Both the position numbers and the translations under genes were made by a program. From contig JAAXHJ010000087.1 of assembly GCA_012270965.1 (NCBI GenBank), positions 1 through 43,485 of the forward strand: a stretch of 43,485 bases of DNA. The letters run 5' to 3'. Source of the DNA: Candidatus Palauibacter poriticola (GTDB taxonomy: Bacteria > Gemmatimonadota > Gemmatimonadetes > Palauibacterales > Palauibacteraceae). Shown here one piece after another: positions 9,068 to 18,400 of this stretch. Each line of letters starts with the position of its first letter. The first letter of the stretch is position 1. The notes under the pieces are model-generated. The model did no database searches. It was not told the origin of the DNA and saw nothing but the letters and a program-made list of their open reading frames with translations.

Positions 9068-10342
9068 GTGAAACGTCGAACGCTGATCAGGACGGTGGGG
9101 ACCGCGGCGCTGGGCTCGAGCCTCGGCGCGTGCTCCCCCGCGTGGCGCCGCTATCCGCCGGGCCCCGCCGCCTCGAGCCTCCCCCTCCTCCGCGTCGCGC
9201 CGGACCGCGTCATCCGGACCACCGTGGGTCTCAGGCCCTTTCGGCCCGCCGGTTTCCGCGTGGCCTCGGAGCGGCTGGACGAGAAGACGGTCATCCACAA
9301 CTACGGCCACGGCGGCGCGGGGATCTCCCTTTCGTGGGGGACGGGAATGCTCGCATCGGAACTGGCCGAACCTCATCCCTCGCGGCAAGCCGCCGTCATC
9401 GGAGCCGGCGCCGTCGGCCTCGCCACCGCACGGCAGCTTCAGCGCCGCGGGTTCGATGTGACGGTCCACGCGCGCGCCGTTCCGCCCGACACGACCTCGA
9501 ACATGGCCTATGCCGGTTTTTCGCCGCTCTCCAACCTCGTGTCGGCGCCGGAACGGACTCCCGCCTTCGACGCGCAGTTCGACCGGGCCGTCCGCGCCTC
9601 CTACGAGCAGATGCAACTGTTCGCCGGGGCCCGACGCGGCGTGTCGTGGGTGACGACGTACACTTGGACGAACCGCCTCTCTCGTCGGAGGGCGGAATAT
9701 TCCGGACTCGACGAGACGGAGAGCGGCCTCGACCCGGATGTCGACGTGGGCGCCACCGTGCTTGATCCGGGAGCACACCCCTTTCCCGGCACCTATGCTC
9801 TCCGCAGGCCGACCCTCCGCATCGAGCCGTCGATCTATCTCGATCGACTCATGGAGGAGTTCCTCCTCTTCGGCGGACGCGTGCGGATCCGGGACTTCGA
9901 GACGCCCCGCGACCTCATGTCGCTGGACGAACCGCTCATCGCCAACTGCACCGGTCTCGGCTCGCGCGCCCTGTTCGGCGACGAGACGATGACCCCGATC
10001 AAGGGCCAGCTCACCTTCCTCGCCCCGCAGCCCGAGATCGCTTACAGCCTCGAGGGCAGCGCGCCGGGCGGCGGCCGCATCGGCGTCCTCCCGCGCTCCG
10101 ACGGGATCGCGCTCGGACACGTGATGGAGCGCGGCGACTGGAGCCTCGAACCGATCGAGGAGGAGATCGCGACCCGACTCGACCGCGCGGGCCGGCTCGT
10201 GGCGGCGATGGCGGACCACTCCCCGGGGCTCGGCGCGGTCGCCGCCGCCCCGTGGTCACCCGCGATGCGTGACGCGCTCGCCCACGATCCCGTCCCGGCG
10301 ACCCCGCCCCCGGTCGAGAGCTTCTACGACATCGAGTCCTAA
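9068..10342 (+). CDS. D-amino-acid-oxidase-like FAD oxidoreductase, apparently circularly permuted, exported lipoprotein
   Basis: The gene has 424 codons and starts at GTG 9068. The N-terminus has an RR motif (KRRTLIRTVG), a short hydrophobic stretch and a possible lipobox ending at Cys22 (GSSLGAC), so Tat export or lipid anchoring is likely. The dinucleotide-binding motif GAGAVG is at 112-117. In D-amino-acid oxidases the stretch VGLRP...HNYGHGG...W lies at the C-terminus, after the FAD and substrate domains. Here it is at 53-90, before the Rossmann motif, and the protein ends just after the helix that would normally precede VGLRP. This matches a circular permutation. Substrate is unknown. 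It faces away from the glycosylase gene. Confidence 0.85.
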   Translation: MKRRTLIRTVGTAALGSSLGACSPAWRRYPPGPAASSLPLLRVAPDRVIRTTVGLRPFRPAGFRVASERLDEKTVIHNYGHGGAGISLSWGTGMLASELAEPHPSRQAAVIGAGAVGLATARQLQRRGFDVTVHARAVPPDTTSNMAYAGFSPLSNLVSAPERTPAFDAQFDRAVRASYEQMQLFAGARRGVSWVTTYTWTNRLSRRRAEYSGLDETESGLDPDVDVGATVLDPGAHPFPGTYALRRPTLRIEPSIYLDRLMEEFLLFGGRVRIRDFETPRDLMSLDEPLIANCTGLGSRALFGDETMTPIKGQLTFLAPQPEIAYSLEGSAPGGGRIGVLPRSDGIALGHVMERGDWSLEPIEEEIATRLDRAGRLVAAMADHSPGLGAVAAAPWSPAMRDALAHDPVPATPPPVESFYDIES

Positions 10343-10357
10343 CGCCTCGCCGGGCGG

Positions 10358-10385
10358 GCCACTTGGGCGACGCCACTTGGGCGAC
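10358..10385 (+). repeat. 14-bp tandem duplication downstream of the FAD oxidoreductase
   Basis: Two perfect adjacent copies of GCCACTTGGGCGAC lie in the short spacer between the oxidoreductase stop and the converging MerR gene. No terminator with a T-run is visible there, although GGCACCG and CGGTGCC arms about 20 bases apart could form a weak stem further on. Confidence 0.8.
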
Positions 10386-10448
10386 GCGGTCCGGTGTCCA
10401 CGGTGGCCGGGCACCGTCCGGCAAACCGCGGTGGGCGGTGCCAGGATG

Positions 10449-11186
10449 TCAGTCGCCGAACCGGTCCGACAGCCGTTCGCGGAGCTGGCGCCCGACCGCT
10501 TCGAGCACGGCCGCGTCTTCATCGGCGAGGCCGCGAACCGAAAGCTCGACGCCGGACGCAATCTCGATCCGGGACCACTTTTCCACGCCGCCCGCGAGAA
10601 CCTCGCCGCGGCCCGCCACCTCCCGGAGCGTGGCCAGCAGCGCGGCCAGCTCCGAATCGTCCACGTCGCGACGTGATGGCGGGGGCGAATGGAACACGCC
10701 AGCCGTTTCCTCTTGGTGAGGAACGGCACCGGCCTCGCGAAGCCAGTGCGATTCCTCCTCCCGTACCATCAGCCTGTCCTCGAGGGCAGAATGCCGAGCC
10801 CCCGGCGGGGCGAAGGCGGACGACATTTCGCGCCGTTCCGTCACGGCCCGCCTTCGTGGCGCGGAATCCATTCCGGCGGACGTGGCGGAGAGGAGATCGG
10901 GGGTCACGGCGATCCGTCCGTCCGCGACACCCGCAATCAGGTGCGGCGACGATCCCTCGAACACGGCGCCGATCTCGCGGAGCGCCGTCGCGGGCACGCG
11001 CCCCGCCCCCTCCGCCTCGCGGACCCGTCGAATGAAGAGGAGGCGGTCGCGCACGAGCTTGGGATAGCGGGTCTTCGGCCCCCTCCGGCCGACGCGCGGA
11101 AGCAGTCCGACCTGCACGTAGTAGGCGATCGTGCGTCGGCTGAAACCCGTCTCCTCCTCCAACTCCCGGGCCGTGTAACTGCGCAT
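10449..11186 (-). CDS. MerR-family transcriptional regulator
   Basis: This 245-residue protein begins with a MerR winged-helix: YTARELEEETGFSRRTIAYY at 4-23, then VGLLPRVGRRGPKTRYPK, which covers the HTH and wing. A long C-terminal region of about 150 residues shows no clear effector-binding motif; it lacks the spaced cysteines of metal sensors. It is divergent from the ARPP-1 gene. The 128-base spacer between them contains two inverted repeats and a promoter-like element, so it probably regulates that gene and itself. The inducer is unknown. Confidence 0.88.
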   Translation of the reverse strand: MRSYTARELEEETGFSRRTIAYYVQVGLLPRVGRRGPKTRYPKLVRDRLLFIRRVREAEGAGRVPATALREIGAVFEGSSPHLIAGVADGRIAVTPDLLSATSAGMDSAPRRRAVTERREMSSAFAPPGARHSALEDRLMVREEESHWLREAGAVPHQEETAGVFHSPPPSRRDVDDSELAALLATLREVAGRGEVLAGGVEKWSRIEIASGVELSVRGLADEDAAVLEAVGRQLRERLSDRFGD

Positions 11187-11221
11187 GCCGCTTCCGCCGT
11201 TCCGGTATAGAAGTGACGTAT

Positions 11222-11278
11222 GCTGTCATTTACGGACGACAGCCGTTGACTTACCAGAGTCTCCCGGTTACTGTCAAC
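11222..11278 (+). promoter_or_regulatory. Promoter of the ARPP-1 gene with two inverted repeats, likely MerR operator
   Basis: A sigma70-like promoter reads TTGACT (11246-11251), a 17-base spacer, then TACTGT (11269-11274). An inverted repeat GCTGTC/GACAGC (11222-11227 and 11238-11243) lies just upstream. A second, GTTGAC/GTCAAC (11245-11250 and 11273-11278), brackets the promoter. MerR proteins typically bind dyads between the -35 and -10 boxes, so this layout suits control by the divergent MerR gene. The gene itself has AAGGAG at 11302-11307, 7 bases before its ATG. Confidence 0.55.
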
Positions 11279-11314
11279 AGCGTATCAACACTGACAATAC
11301 CAAGGAGCGGAGCC

Positions 11315-12358
11315 ATGAACCAGATTACGACGGCCCTCGCCGGCCTCGAGATCGGCGAAGCGACCTTCCGCGGCGGCCTCACGGTCTTCCCCCTGTTTTC
11401 CCGGGAGATCTCGGATCTCGATTACCTACTGCTGGGAAAAGGGCTTCGCGAGAACCGGGTCACCGTGCGCGAAGTGTCCATGGGAGGAAGCGTCCCCGAA
11501 CTGGAGGTGGAGAACCGGGCCGCCCGTCCCGTGCTCATCGTGGACGGCGAGGAACTCGTCGGCGCCAAGCAGAACCGGGTCGCCAACCTCACGCTGATGC
11601 TGCCCGCCGGGAAGACGACGATCATCCCCGTCTCCTGCGTGGAGCAGGGCCGCTGGTCGTACGACAGCCCCCGGTTCCAAGTGACGAACCGGTTGCACTT
11701 TGCGAGCGGCCGCGCGGAGAGATACGCGAGCGTGCAGCAGTCGATGCGCAACGAGGGGACGCGGCGCTCCGACCAGAGCCGGGTGTGGCGTTCGATCCAC
11801 AACAAGGCCGTGGCGATGAGCGCCTCTTCGGAGACCGGCGCGATGAGCGAGATCTTCGAGCGTCACGCGAAGGCGCTCGACGACTACGTGCGTGAAGTGG
11901 AGGCCGCTCCGGATCAACTCGGCGCCATCTTCGCGGTGGCGGGCGGCAACTGCGGACTGGATCTCTTCGACCGTCACGCCACCCTCGCCGCGTTCCTCCC
12001 CAGGCTCGTGCGAAGCTACGGCGTCGACGCGCTGGAGCGGAGGGCGGAGCGGGACGGAGCGGCGCCGGCCTCCGCGGCGCGCGATTTTCTCGACCGGTTG
12101 CGGGCGGGCTCCTTCGATGACCACCCCGCGGTCGGCCTCGGCCGCGATGTGGGGATCGTCTCCGAACGGGCCATCGGAGGTGCGCTCGTCGTGGACGAAA
12201 CCGCCGTGCACCTGACGGGATTCTCCAACCCTCGGACCGGCCGCGGTGACCGTACCCGCGGATCGGTGCATGCGAGCCAGAGGCGCGATGCGCTCCGCCA
12301 GAGATGCGACGCACTCCGCCAGAGGCGCGACGCACTCCGGCGGCGGCACGCGAGCTAG
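11315..12358 (+). CDS. ARPP-1 domain protein (function unknown)
   Basis: The start is the ATG at 11315, with AAGGAG seven bases upstream, giving 347 residues. The open frame upstream has no ribosome binding site. The central region (RPVLIVDGEELVGAKQNR, then NLTLMLPAGKTTIIPVSCVE) is the hallmark of the ARPP-1 (ARG and Rhodanese-Phosphatase-associated) family, a cytosolic family of unresolved function. The conserved part ends near residue 310 (VHLTGFSN). The last 37 residues are Arg-rich and partly encoded by 21-bp repeats, so the C-terminus may be an extension. The divergent MerR gene is its probable regulator. The MFS exporter gene follows after about 220 bases of repeat-containing DNA. Confidence 0.75.
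   Translation: MNQITTALAGLEIGEATFRGGLTVFPLFSREISDLDYLLLGKGLRENRVTVREVSMGGSVPELEVENRAARPVLIVDGEELVGAKQNRVANLTLMLPAGKTTIIPVSCVEQGRWSYDSPRFQVTNRLHFASGRAERYASVQQSMRNEGTRRSDQSRVWRSIHNKAVAMSASSETGAMSEIFERHAKALDDYVREVEAAPDQLGAIFAVAGGNCGLDLFDRHATLAAFLPRLVRSYGVDALERRAERDGAAPASAARDFLDRLRAGSFDDHPAVGLGRDVGIVSERAIGGALVVDETAVHLTGFSNPRTGRGDRTRGSVHASQRRDALRQRCDALRQRRDALRRRHAS
12276..12338 (+). repeat. Three 21-bp tandem repeats at the 3' end of the ARPP-1 gene
   Basis: Three units of 21 bp (core GCCAGAGGCGCGACGCACTCC with a few substitutions) extend the ARPP-1 reading frame as QRRDALR-type heptapeptides just before the stop. The unit length preserves the frame. Confidence 0.85.
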
Positions 12359-12367
12359 CCGAGCGCG

Positions 12368-12466
12368 CCGCGCAAGACTCCGCGAAGGTGGCGCGGCCGC
12401 CGCTCGTGAAGACGCTGGGCATCGGCGGCAAGCAATACCGCGCAAGACTCCGCGAAGGTGGCGCGG
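12368..12466 (+). repeat. Pair of 29-bp direct repeats 70 bp apart
   Basis: A perfect 29-bp sequence, containing GCAAGACTCCGCGAAGGTGG, occurs at 12368-12396 and 12438-12466. Both copies are in the spacer between the ARPP-1 gene and the MFS gene. No gene is supported in this 220-base spacer. It could be a duplicated leader or a mobile small repeat; only two copies are seen in the window. Confidence 0.85.
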
Positions 12467-12578
12467 GCGCGGCCGTTGCCTCGGCTGCGGCTGGAACTGC
12501 CTCGCCCTCTCCGCCACCTTACGCGACCCGCCAGCGCGTTGGCGGCGTTCCGGCTACGAACGATCGCGTGGAGGAGGG

Positions 12579-13808
12579 GTGAAAGCACCGGGGCGGGGCC
12601 GCGAGGCGGCGATGGTCTTCATCTTCATCACCGTCTTCATCGACGTGCTGGGGATCGGGATCATCGTCCCCATCCTCCCCGAACTCATCAAGGAGTTCAC
12701 GGGAGGAAGCACCGCGCTCGCGGGGCGCTGGTTCGGCGTGCTCGCGGCGACCTATGCGGTCACCCAGTTCTTCTTCGCACCCATCCTGGGGTCGCTCTCG
12801 GATCGGGTCGGGCGCCGGCCCGTCATCCTGATCTCCCTCTTCGGCCTCGGGATCGACTACATCATCATGGGGCTCGCGCCCTCCATCGGCTGGCTCTTCG
12901 CGGGGCGCCTCGTCGCGGGCGTGATGGGCGCGAGCATCACCACGGCGAACGCCTACATCGCCGACGTGTCGGAGCCCGAACTCCGCGCACGGAACTTTGG
13001 GCTCATCGGGGTCGCGTTCGGCCTCGGGTTCATCTTCGGCCCCGCCATCGGGGGCGTGCTGGGCGGAATCGACCTGCGGCTCCCCTTCTTCGCGGCGGCG
13101 GGACTCGCTCTGGTGAACGCGCTGTACGGCATCTTCGTCCTCCCCGAATCGCTGCCGCCCGAGAAGCGCGACGCCTTTAGCTGGAGGAAGGCGAATCCGG
13201 TCGGGAGCCTCCTCGTGCTGCGTTCATATCCCTTGGTGGCCGGGCTCGCGGCGTCCTTCGTGTTCATGATCCTCGCGCAGCGCGGCCTCGAGACCGTGTG
13301 GGTCCTCTACACCGGGCACAAGTTCGGGTGGGACGAACTCGCGAACGGCCTGTCGCTGGCGCTGGTGGGACTCATGGCGGCCCTGGTCCAAGGGGTGCTG
13401 GTTCAGCCCGTGATCCAGCGCACCGGAGAGCGCCGGGCGATCCTCGGCGGGCTCGTGCTCGCCGTGATCACCTACCTGGGGTACGGCCTCGCCACCCAAG
13501 GGTGGATGCTCATCGCCTTCATCGTGTTCGGCTCCATCGGGGGTGTGGCGGGCCCCGCGCTCCAGAGCCTCGTGGCGGGAGCCGTGGAGCCCCGGGATCA
13601 GGGGAAGGTCCAGGGGGGCCTCCAGTCGCTCATGAGCCTGACCAGCATCCTGAGCCCCCTGATCTTCACCGCCGGCCTCTTCAGCTACTTCACGTCGCCC
13701 GCCGCCCCCGTGGAGTTGCCGGGCGCGCCCTTCCTGCTCGGCGCCGTGATGTACGCGACGGCCTTCGTGCTGGTGTTCCGACTCTTCCGCCGCATTCCGG
13801 CCGCGTAA
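12579..13808 (+). CDS. MFS drug/proton antiporter (TetA/DHA1-like)
   Basis: The protein has about 409 residues from the GTG at 12579, or 398 from the ATG at 12612. Neither start has a well-placed ribosome binding site (GGAGGAG lies almost on the GTG). The first helix FIFITVFIDVLGIGIIVPIL, with its Asp, and motif A (GSLSDRVGRRPV) between TM2 and TM3 are typical of DHA1 12-TM exporters such as TetA. Later hydrophobic helices run to the end (VMYATAFVLVFRLF). It should expel a hydrophobic or cationic compound from the inner membrane using the proton gradient. The substrate is not predictable. It is the last gene before the BREX island. Confidence 0.88.
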   Translation: MKAPGRGREAAMVFIFITVFIDVLGIGIIVPILPELIKEFTGGSTALAGRWFGVLAATYAVTQFFFAPILGSLSDRVGRRPVILISLFGLGIDYIIMGLAPSIGWLFAGRLVAGVMGASITTANAYIADVSEPELRARNFGLIGVAFGLGFIFGPAIGGVLGGIDLRLPFFAAAGLALVNALYGIFVLPESLPPEKRDAFSWRKANPVGSLLVLRSYPLVAGLAASFVFMILAQRGLETVWVLYTGHKFGWDELANGLSLALVGLMAALVQGVLVQPVIQRTGERRAILGGLVLAVITYLGYGLATQGWMLIAFIVFGSIGGVAGPALQSLVAGAVEPRDQGKVQGGLQSLMSLTSILSPLIFTAGLFSYFTSPAAPVELPGAPFLLGAVMYATAFVLVFRLFRRIPAA

Positions 13809-13831
13809 ACGGTCGAGAAGAACGCTTGAAT

Positions 13832-13898
13832 GAATCATTCGAATGGATCATCCCCGCCGCGCCTGTCGATAATGATTCGTTTCAACGATTCAAATCGT
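13832..13898 (+). promoter_or_regulatory. AT-rich BREX leader with inverted repeats
   Basis: The 157-base spacer upstream of brxA holds an AT-rich patch unlike its surroundings. GAATCATT (13832-13839) and AATGATTC (13871-13878) are exact inverted copies. ACGATT/AATCGT (13885-13890 and 13893-13898) form a second, tight dyad. GATAAT at 13868-13873 could be a -10 box, but no convincing -35 is seen. The likely role is promoter and operator for the BREX operon; the regulator is not identified. Confidence 0.4.
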
Positions 13899-13965
13899 GT
13901 ATTCCGCTGCCCGTGTGGCAGACTTTTCCGCACGGGACAGCGGTCGGCGAAGAGTTGACGGTGTG

Positions 13966-14781
13966 ATGGATGCGCCGTCACGTTGCGCCGCCATGACAAA
14001 CCCCATGTTCTCGCGGCTGGCTCCATCGGCGGCGCTCGGGAGGGCGGGCTTCCGGTTCGGCGCCCGGGGCACGCACAGCGCCCGGACCATCATGCTTGGG
14101 GAGCTGACGGAGTTGCTCGCGACCGTCCCGCCGGATGCGGCGCGGGAGGACTACGCCGCGGCGATCGTGGAGGAAAACGCGCTCGGCAAGCCCACGTGGG
14201 TAACCCGAGACGTTTCCCGAAAATACCTCACGAACCTGTACGGGCTTGATCCCGGACTGCCGCTGTTTCGGGTCCTGAGGAGGCTTTGGGACGCCGATCC
14301 GCCCGGACGTCCGCTCGTGGCGCTGCTGTGCACGCTCGCCCGCGACCCCCTATTCCGCTCCACGGCGGCTCACGTGCTCTCGCTCGGCGAGGGAGAGGAG
14401 CTGCTCCGCGCTCCGTTTTCGGCCGTGATCCGAGGCGCGGTGGGCCGGCGCTTCAACGACTCCGTGTTGGAATCCGTGGTCAGCCGGGCCGCGAGTTCGT
14501 GGACTCAATCCGGTCATCTTGAGGGACGGATGCGAAAGGTCCGCAGACGCGTCGCGCCCACGCCGGGAGCGGTCGCGATGGCGCTGTGGCTGGGCGAGCT
14601 TCAGGGCTTCGCGGGACTCTCGCTGCTTGACTCGGACTGGGCCGCGGTCCTCGACCGGGTCGGATCGGAGATGCTCTCGCTGGCGCTGGAGGCGCGGCGG
14701 CACGGCTTGATTCGCGCCTGCGCGGCGGGCAACGTGGTGGAGATCGACACCCACCGCCTCGATCCGGCGGTCGAAAGATGA
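13966..14781 (+). CDS. brxA: BrxA (DUF1819), BREX inner component
   Basis: The ATG at 13966 gives 271 residues; a second ATG at 13993 is equally possible, since neither has a strong ribosome binding site. The DUF1819 pattern is clear: ARTIMLGELTELLATVP, then IVEENALGKPTWVTRDVSRK and LYGLDPGLPLFRVLRRLWD. BrxA is a small helical DNA-binding protein in type I BREX. It is the first gene of the system, and brxB follows after 76 bases. It is one of the conserved BREX genes, although in some systems it is not essential for restriction. No membrane segment or catalytic motif is visible. Confidence 0.93.
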   Translation: MDAPSRCAAMTNPMFSRLAPSAALGRAGFRFGARGTHSARTIMLGELTELLATVPPDAAREDYAAAIVEENALGKPTWVTRDVSRKYLTNLYGLDPGLPLFRVLRRLWDADPPGRPLVALLCTLARDPLFRSTAAHVLSLGEGEELLRAPFSAVIRGAVGRRFNDSVLESVVSRAASSWTQSGHLEGRMRKVRRRVAPTPGAVAMALWLGELQGFAGLSLLDSDWAAVLDRVGSEMLSLALEARRHGLIRACAAGNVVEIDTHRLDPAVER

Positions 14782-14857
14782 TCGTTGGCCCGGATGCGCA
14801 AGGCGTTCGCAATCGTGCACTCGGTGCACCCGGCCGGATCCGGATAGGTGCCCATCC

Positions 14858-15412
14858 ATGAGCCAGATCGAGAAACTCGCCAAGGTCTACGAGCGGCACG
14901 TCGGCGTGGCGTGGCGGCGGACCATGGCCGGGGCGCAGCGCGTGATGCTGGCCGTATATCCCAAGGAGAAGGAGCGGCTCCTCCGCGCCCGCGTCGGCGA
15001 GTTCGAGGAGGCGACCCGGAGAACGGGCCACGGGTGGACACTCGTGAACGCGACGCCGTGGTTTGCCGAGTGGATGGGTGCGCACGAATACCGGGAATCG
15101 TACTTCGAGGAGCCTGAACTCCTCGGCATGAACCTTGAAGGAGAGTTTCGAGAGGCGGCGGAGGGTCGGCTCCGGGAAGCCCTTGAAGCGTCCGACGACG
15201 AGACCGTCGTTGCGCTCCTCGGCGTCGCGGCGCTGTACGGGTTTCTGCGGGTCTCCGAGTTGATCCGGGCGGTGGAACCGTCGATACGGGGGCGGCTGCT
15301 CGTCTTCTTCCCCGGCACGAAGAACGAGAACAACTACCGGCTCTTGGACGCGCGCGACGGCTGGAACTACCTCGCCCAGCCGATCACGTTGCATGAGGCG
15401 TGGATACCATGA
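14858..15412 (+). CDS. brxB: BrxB (DUF1788)
   Basis: The protein has 184 residues and belongs to the DUF1788 family. Recognisable segments are YPKEKERLLRARVGEFEEA near 28-46, WMGAHEYRESYFEEPE near 72-87, and the C-terminal pair RLLVFFPGTKNENNYRLLD (about 144-162) and WNYLAQPI. BrxB is a core type I BREX component, proposed to link BrxC and PglZ; no enzymatic activity is known. AGGTG about 7 bases before the ATG could serve as ribosome binding site. The stop lies 25 bases before the brxC start. Confidence 0.93.
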   Translation: MSQIEKLAKVYERHVGVAWRRTMAGAQRVMLAVYPKEKERLLRARVGEFEEATRRTGHGWTLVNATPWFAEWMGAHEYRESYFEEPELLGMNLEGEFREAAEGRLREALEASDDETVVALLGVAALYGFLRVSELIRAVEPSIRGRLLVFFPGTKNENNYRLLDARDGWNYLAQPITLHEAWIP

Positions 15413-15437
15413 GCCACCGCGACGCAACAGGAATGGG

Positions 15438-18400
15438 ATGAGTCCCTTGGCTCCTCTGAAGATTCGCGAACTGCTGGACCGGGATCCGCTGGTGACGCCG
15501 CTGGCGAACAGCGGACAGGCGCGGCTGACCTCCGGCGAGGACGCCGGAGTCGTGGCGGAGCTGCGCCAAGAGTTGGAGACGTTCGTCTGCGAAGGCCGGT
15601 TCGCGGATGCGCTGGAGCGGATCCTCGAGCGATACAACGCCGGCCTCGACCGTTCGCGGCAGGATTCGGCGTGGGTGAGCGGGTTCTTCGGAAGCGGCAA
15701 GTCCCACCTGCTCAAGATGCTGGCCCACCTGTGGACCAACACGACGTTCGAGGACGGGGCGACGGCTCGGGGGCTCGTGCCGCGCGGCCTCCCGCCGGGG
15801 GTCGACGCCGCGTTGCGGGAACTCGACGGGCGCGCGAAGCGAACCGGTAGACCGGCGGTCGCGGCGGCGGGGTCGCTCCTCGGCGGGAACGTGGACCACG
15901 TTCGGCTCACGGTCCTCGCCGTCCTGCTGCGGGCCCGCGGATGGCCGACACAATACGCGCAGGCGGCGTTCTGCTTCTGGCTGCGCGAGGAGGGACTGCT
16001 CGACCGCGTGCGCGACGCCGTCGAGGCGGAGGGCCGGACGTGGTCTCGCGAACTCGGCAACCTCTACGTGAGCCCGGTCCTCGCCCGGCAACTCCTCGCC
16101 GCCAATCCGGACTTCGCGGCGGACGAGAAGGGGGCGCGGCAACTCCTCCGCAGCCAGTTTCCGCCGCCCAGGACGGACATCACCACCGAACAGTTCGTGG
16201 CCGCCGCGAAACGGGCGCTGGCACCGGACGGCGAGCTTCCGCTCACCATCCTCGTATTGGACGAGGTGCAGCAGTACATCGGCGACGTGCAGGACCGGGC
16301 CTCCGCCCTCAACGAACTCGCCGAGGCGCTGCAGACGGAGTTCTCGAGCCGCCTCCTGCTCGTCGCCGCGGGCCAGTCCGCGCTTTCGTTCCGCCTCCCG
16401 GCCCTCCAGTGGCTCACGGACCGCTTTCGGGTCGCCGTTCAGCTTTCGGACGCCGAAGTGGAGGTCGTCACGCGCCAGGTGCTGCTCCACAAGAAGGCGA
16501 GCGCGCTCCCGGCCATCCGCGAGATGCTCGAGTCGAACGCCGGCGAGGTGTCGCGGCACCTCCACGGCACCACGCTGGCGGTGCGCGCCGAGGACGAGCC
16601 GTACGACGCGGAGGACTACCCCTTGCTGCGGACGCGGCGCCGGTTCTGGGAGAGGTGCTTCGACGCGGCCGACCTGCCGGGAACACACGGCCAGCTCCGG
16701 TCCCAGCTCCGCATCCTGCACGACTCGCTGCGGGACATAGCGCGGCGGAATCTGGGGGCGGTCATCCCCGCCTCGGATCTCTACCGGGCGCTGGCGCCGG
16801 ACCTCGTGAGCTCGGGTGTTCTGCCGAAGGAGATCGACACGCGAATCGCCCGGCTCGACGACGAAACGTCCGAGGGGGCGCTGCGCCGCGACCTGTGCGG
16901 GCTCGCGTTCCTGATCGGGAAGCTGCCGCGGGAGGGGGCGGCGGATCTTGGCGTTCGGGCCGACCCGTCCACGCTCGCCGACCTCCTCGTGGACGACGTG
17001 TCGGCGGACTCCGGCCCCTTCCGCAACCGCGTGTCCGGCGCGTTGGAGGCGATGGCATCCGAGGGCGTCCTCCTGGAGGTGGCCGGGGAATACCGGCTTC
17101 AGACTACGGCGGGGGCGGACTGGGAGCTGGCCCTCCGCCGACGACGCACCGCGCTGACGCGGCAGGAGGTCGACATCGCGCGCCTCCGGGAGCAGCTGCT
17201 CGGCGGGGCCGTCCAAGAGGTCGTGTCGGGGATCCGCGTCCGTCACGGCGAATCGAAGCTGTCCCGCAGGCCCGCGCTGCGCACCGCCATCGAGCCGGAC
17301 GCCGGGGACGGCGACGCAGTGCGGATCTGGCTGCGCGACGAGTGGTCGTGCTCGTGGGCGGAGGCCTTGGGCGAGGCGCAGCGGCGCGGGATGGAGGATC
17401 CGCTTCTTCACGTCCACCTGCCCAAGCGAAGCGCGGACCAACTCCGGACCCACATCGTGGAGGCGGAAGCCGCGCGCCGGGTGCTGGACGAGCGCGGCGT
17501 CCCCGATTCCATGGAGGGCCGGGAAGCGCGCGAGAGCATGAAATCCCGGCTCTCCGCGGCGGAAGCCGCCCGCGACGGGATCGTGCGCGAGATCGTCCGC
17601 GCCGCGCGCGTGCTTCAGGGAGGCGGGGTCGAACTCCACGGCGAAGGTTTCCGAAGCCGCCTGGAGGCGGGGATCGAAGCGTCGCTGGCCCGTCTCTATC
17701 CGCGATTTCCGGACGCGGACCACCGCTCTTGGCGCGTCGCGCTGACGCGGGCGCGCGAGGGGGGCGACCAGCCCTTCGCGATCGTCGGTTGGCACGAGAC
17801 CGTGGCGCGGCACCCCGTGGCCCGCGAAGTCCTGGACGCGGTCGGCACCGGCAACCGCGGAGCCGCCGTGCGCAGGAAGTTGACCGCCGCGCCGTACGGC
17901 TGGCCGCAGGACGCCATCGACGCCGCGCTCGTGGCGCTGCACGGCGGCGACCATCTCAAGGCCGCGCACAACGGCCGGCCGGTTCGGACGGCCCAGCTGG
18001 ACCAGAGGACGATCGGCGGGGCGGAGTTCCGGCCGGAGAAGGTCCGCATCACCGTGACGCAACGCACGAGGATTCGCGGCCTGTACCGGCGGGCGGGCGT
18101 CTCGGCCAAGAGCGGCGACGAGGTGGCGCGCACGGCCGAGTTCCTGGGGGCGCTCGCCAAGCTCGCCTCGGAAGCGGGCGGCGAGGCCCCCATGCCCGCC
18201 ACGCCCCGGCCCGCGTGGTTGGACGACCTGGGCCGCCTCACCGGCAACGAGCAGCTCCTCGCGGTCTTCAACGCGAAGGACGAGATCGAAAAAGCGATCC
18301 GCGACTGGACGGACCTCGCGAAGCGCGCCCGAGAGCGGGGGCCGCTGTGGGAACTGGCCACCGCCCTGCACCGCCACGCCGAAGGCGAACTCCCTCTCGC

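Noticed and set aside
8990..10219. Upstream continuation of the glycosylase frame
   Set aside because: The frame is open but antisense to the FAD oxidoreductase; family similarity begins at ATG 8989.
13868..13873. GATAAT as a definite -10 box for brxA
   Set aside because: No acceptable -35 hexamer is found 16-18 bases upstream; kept only as part of the leader region.
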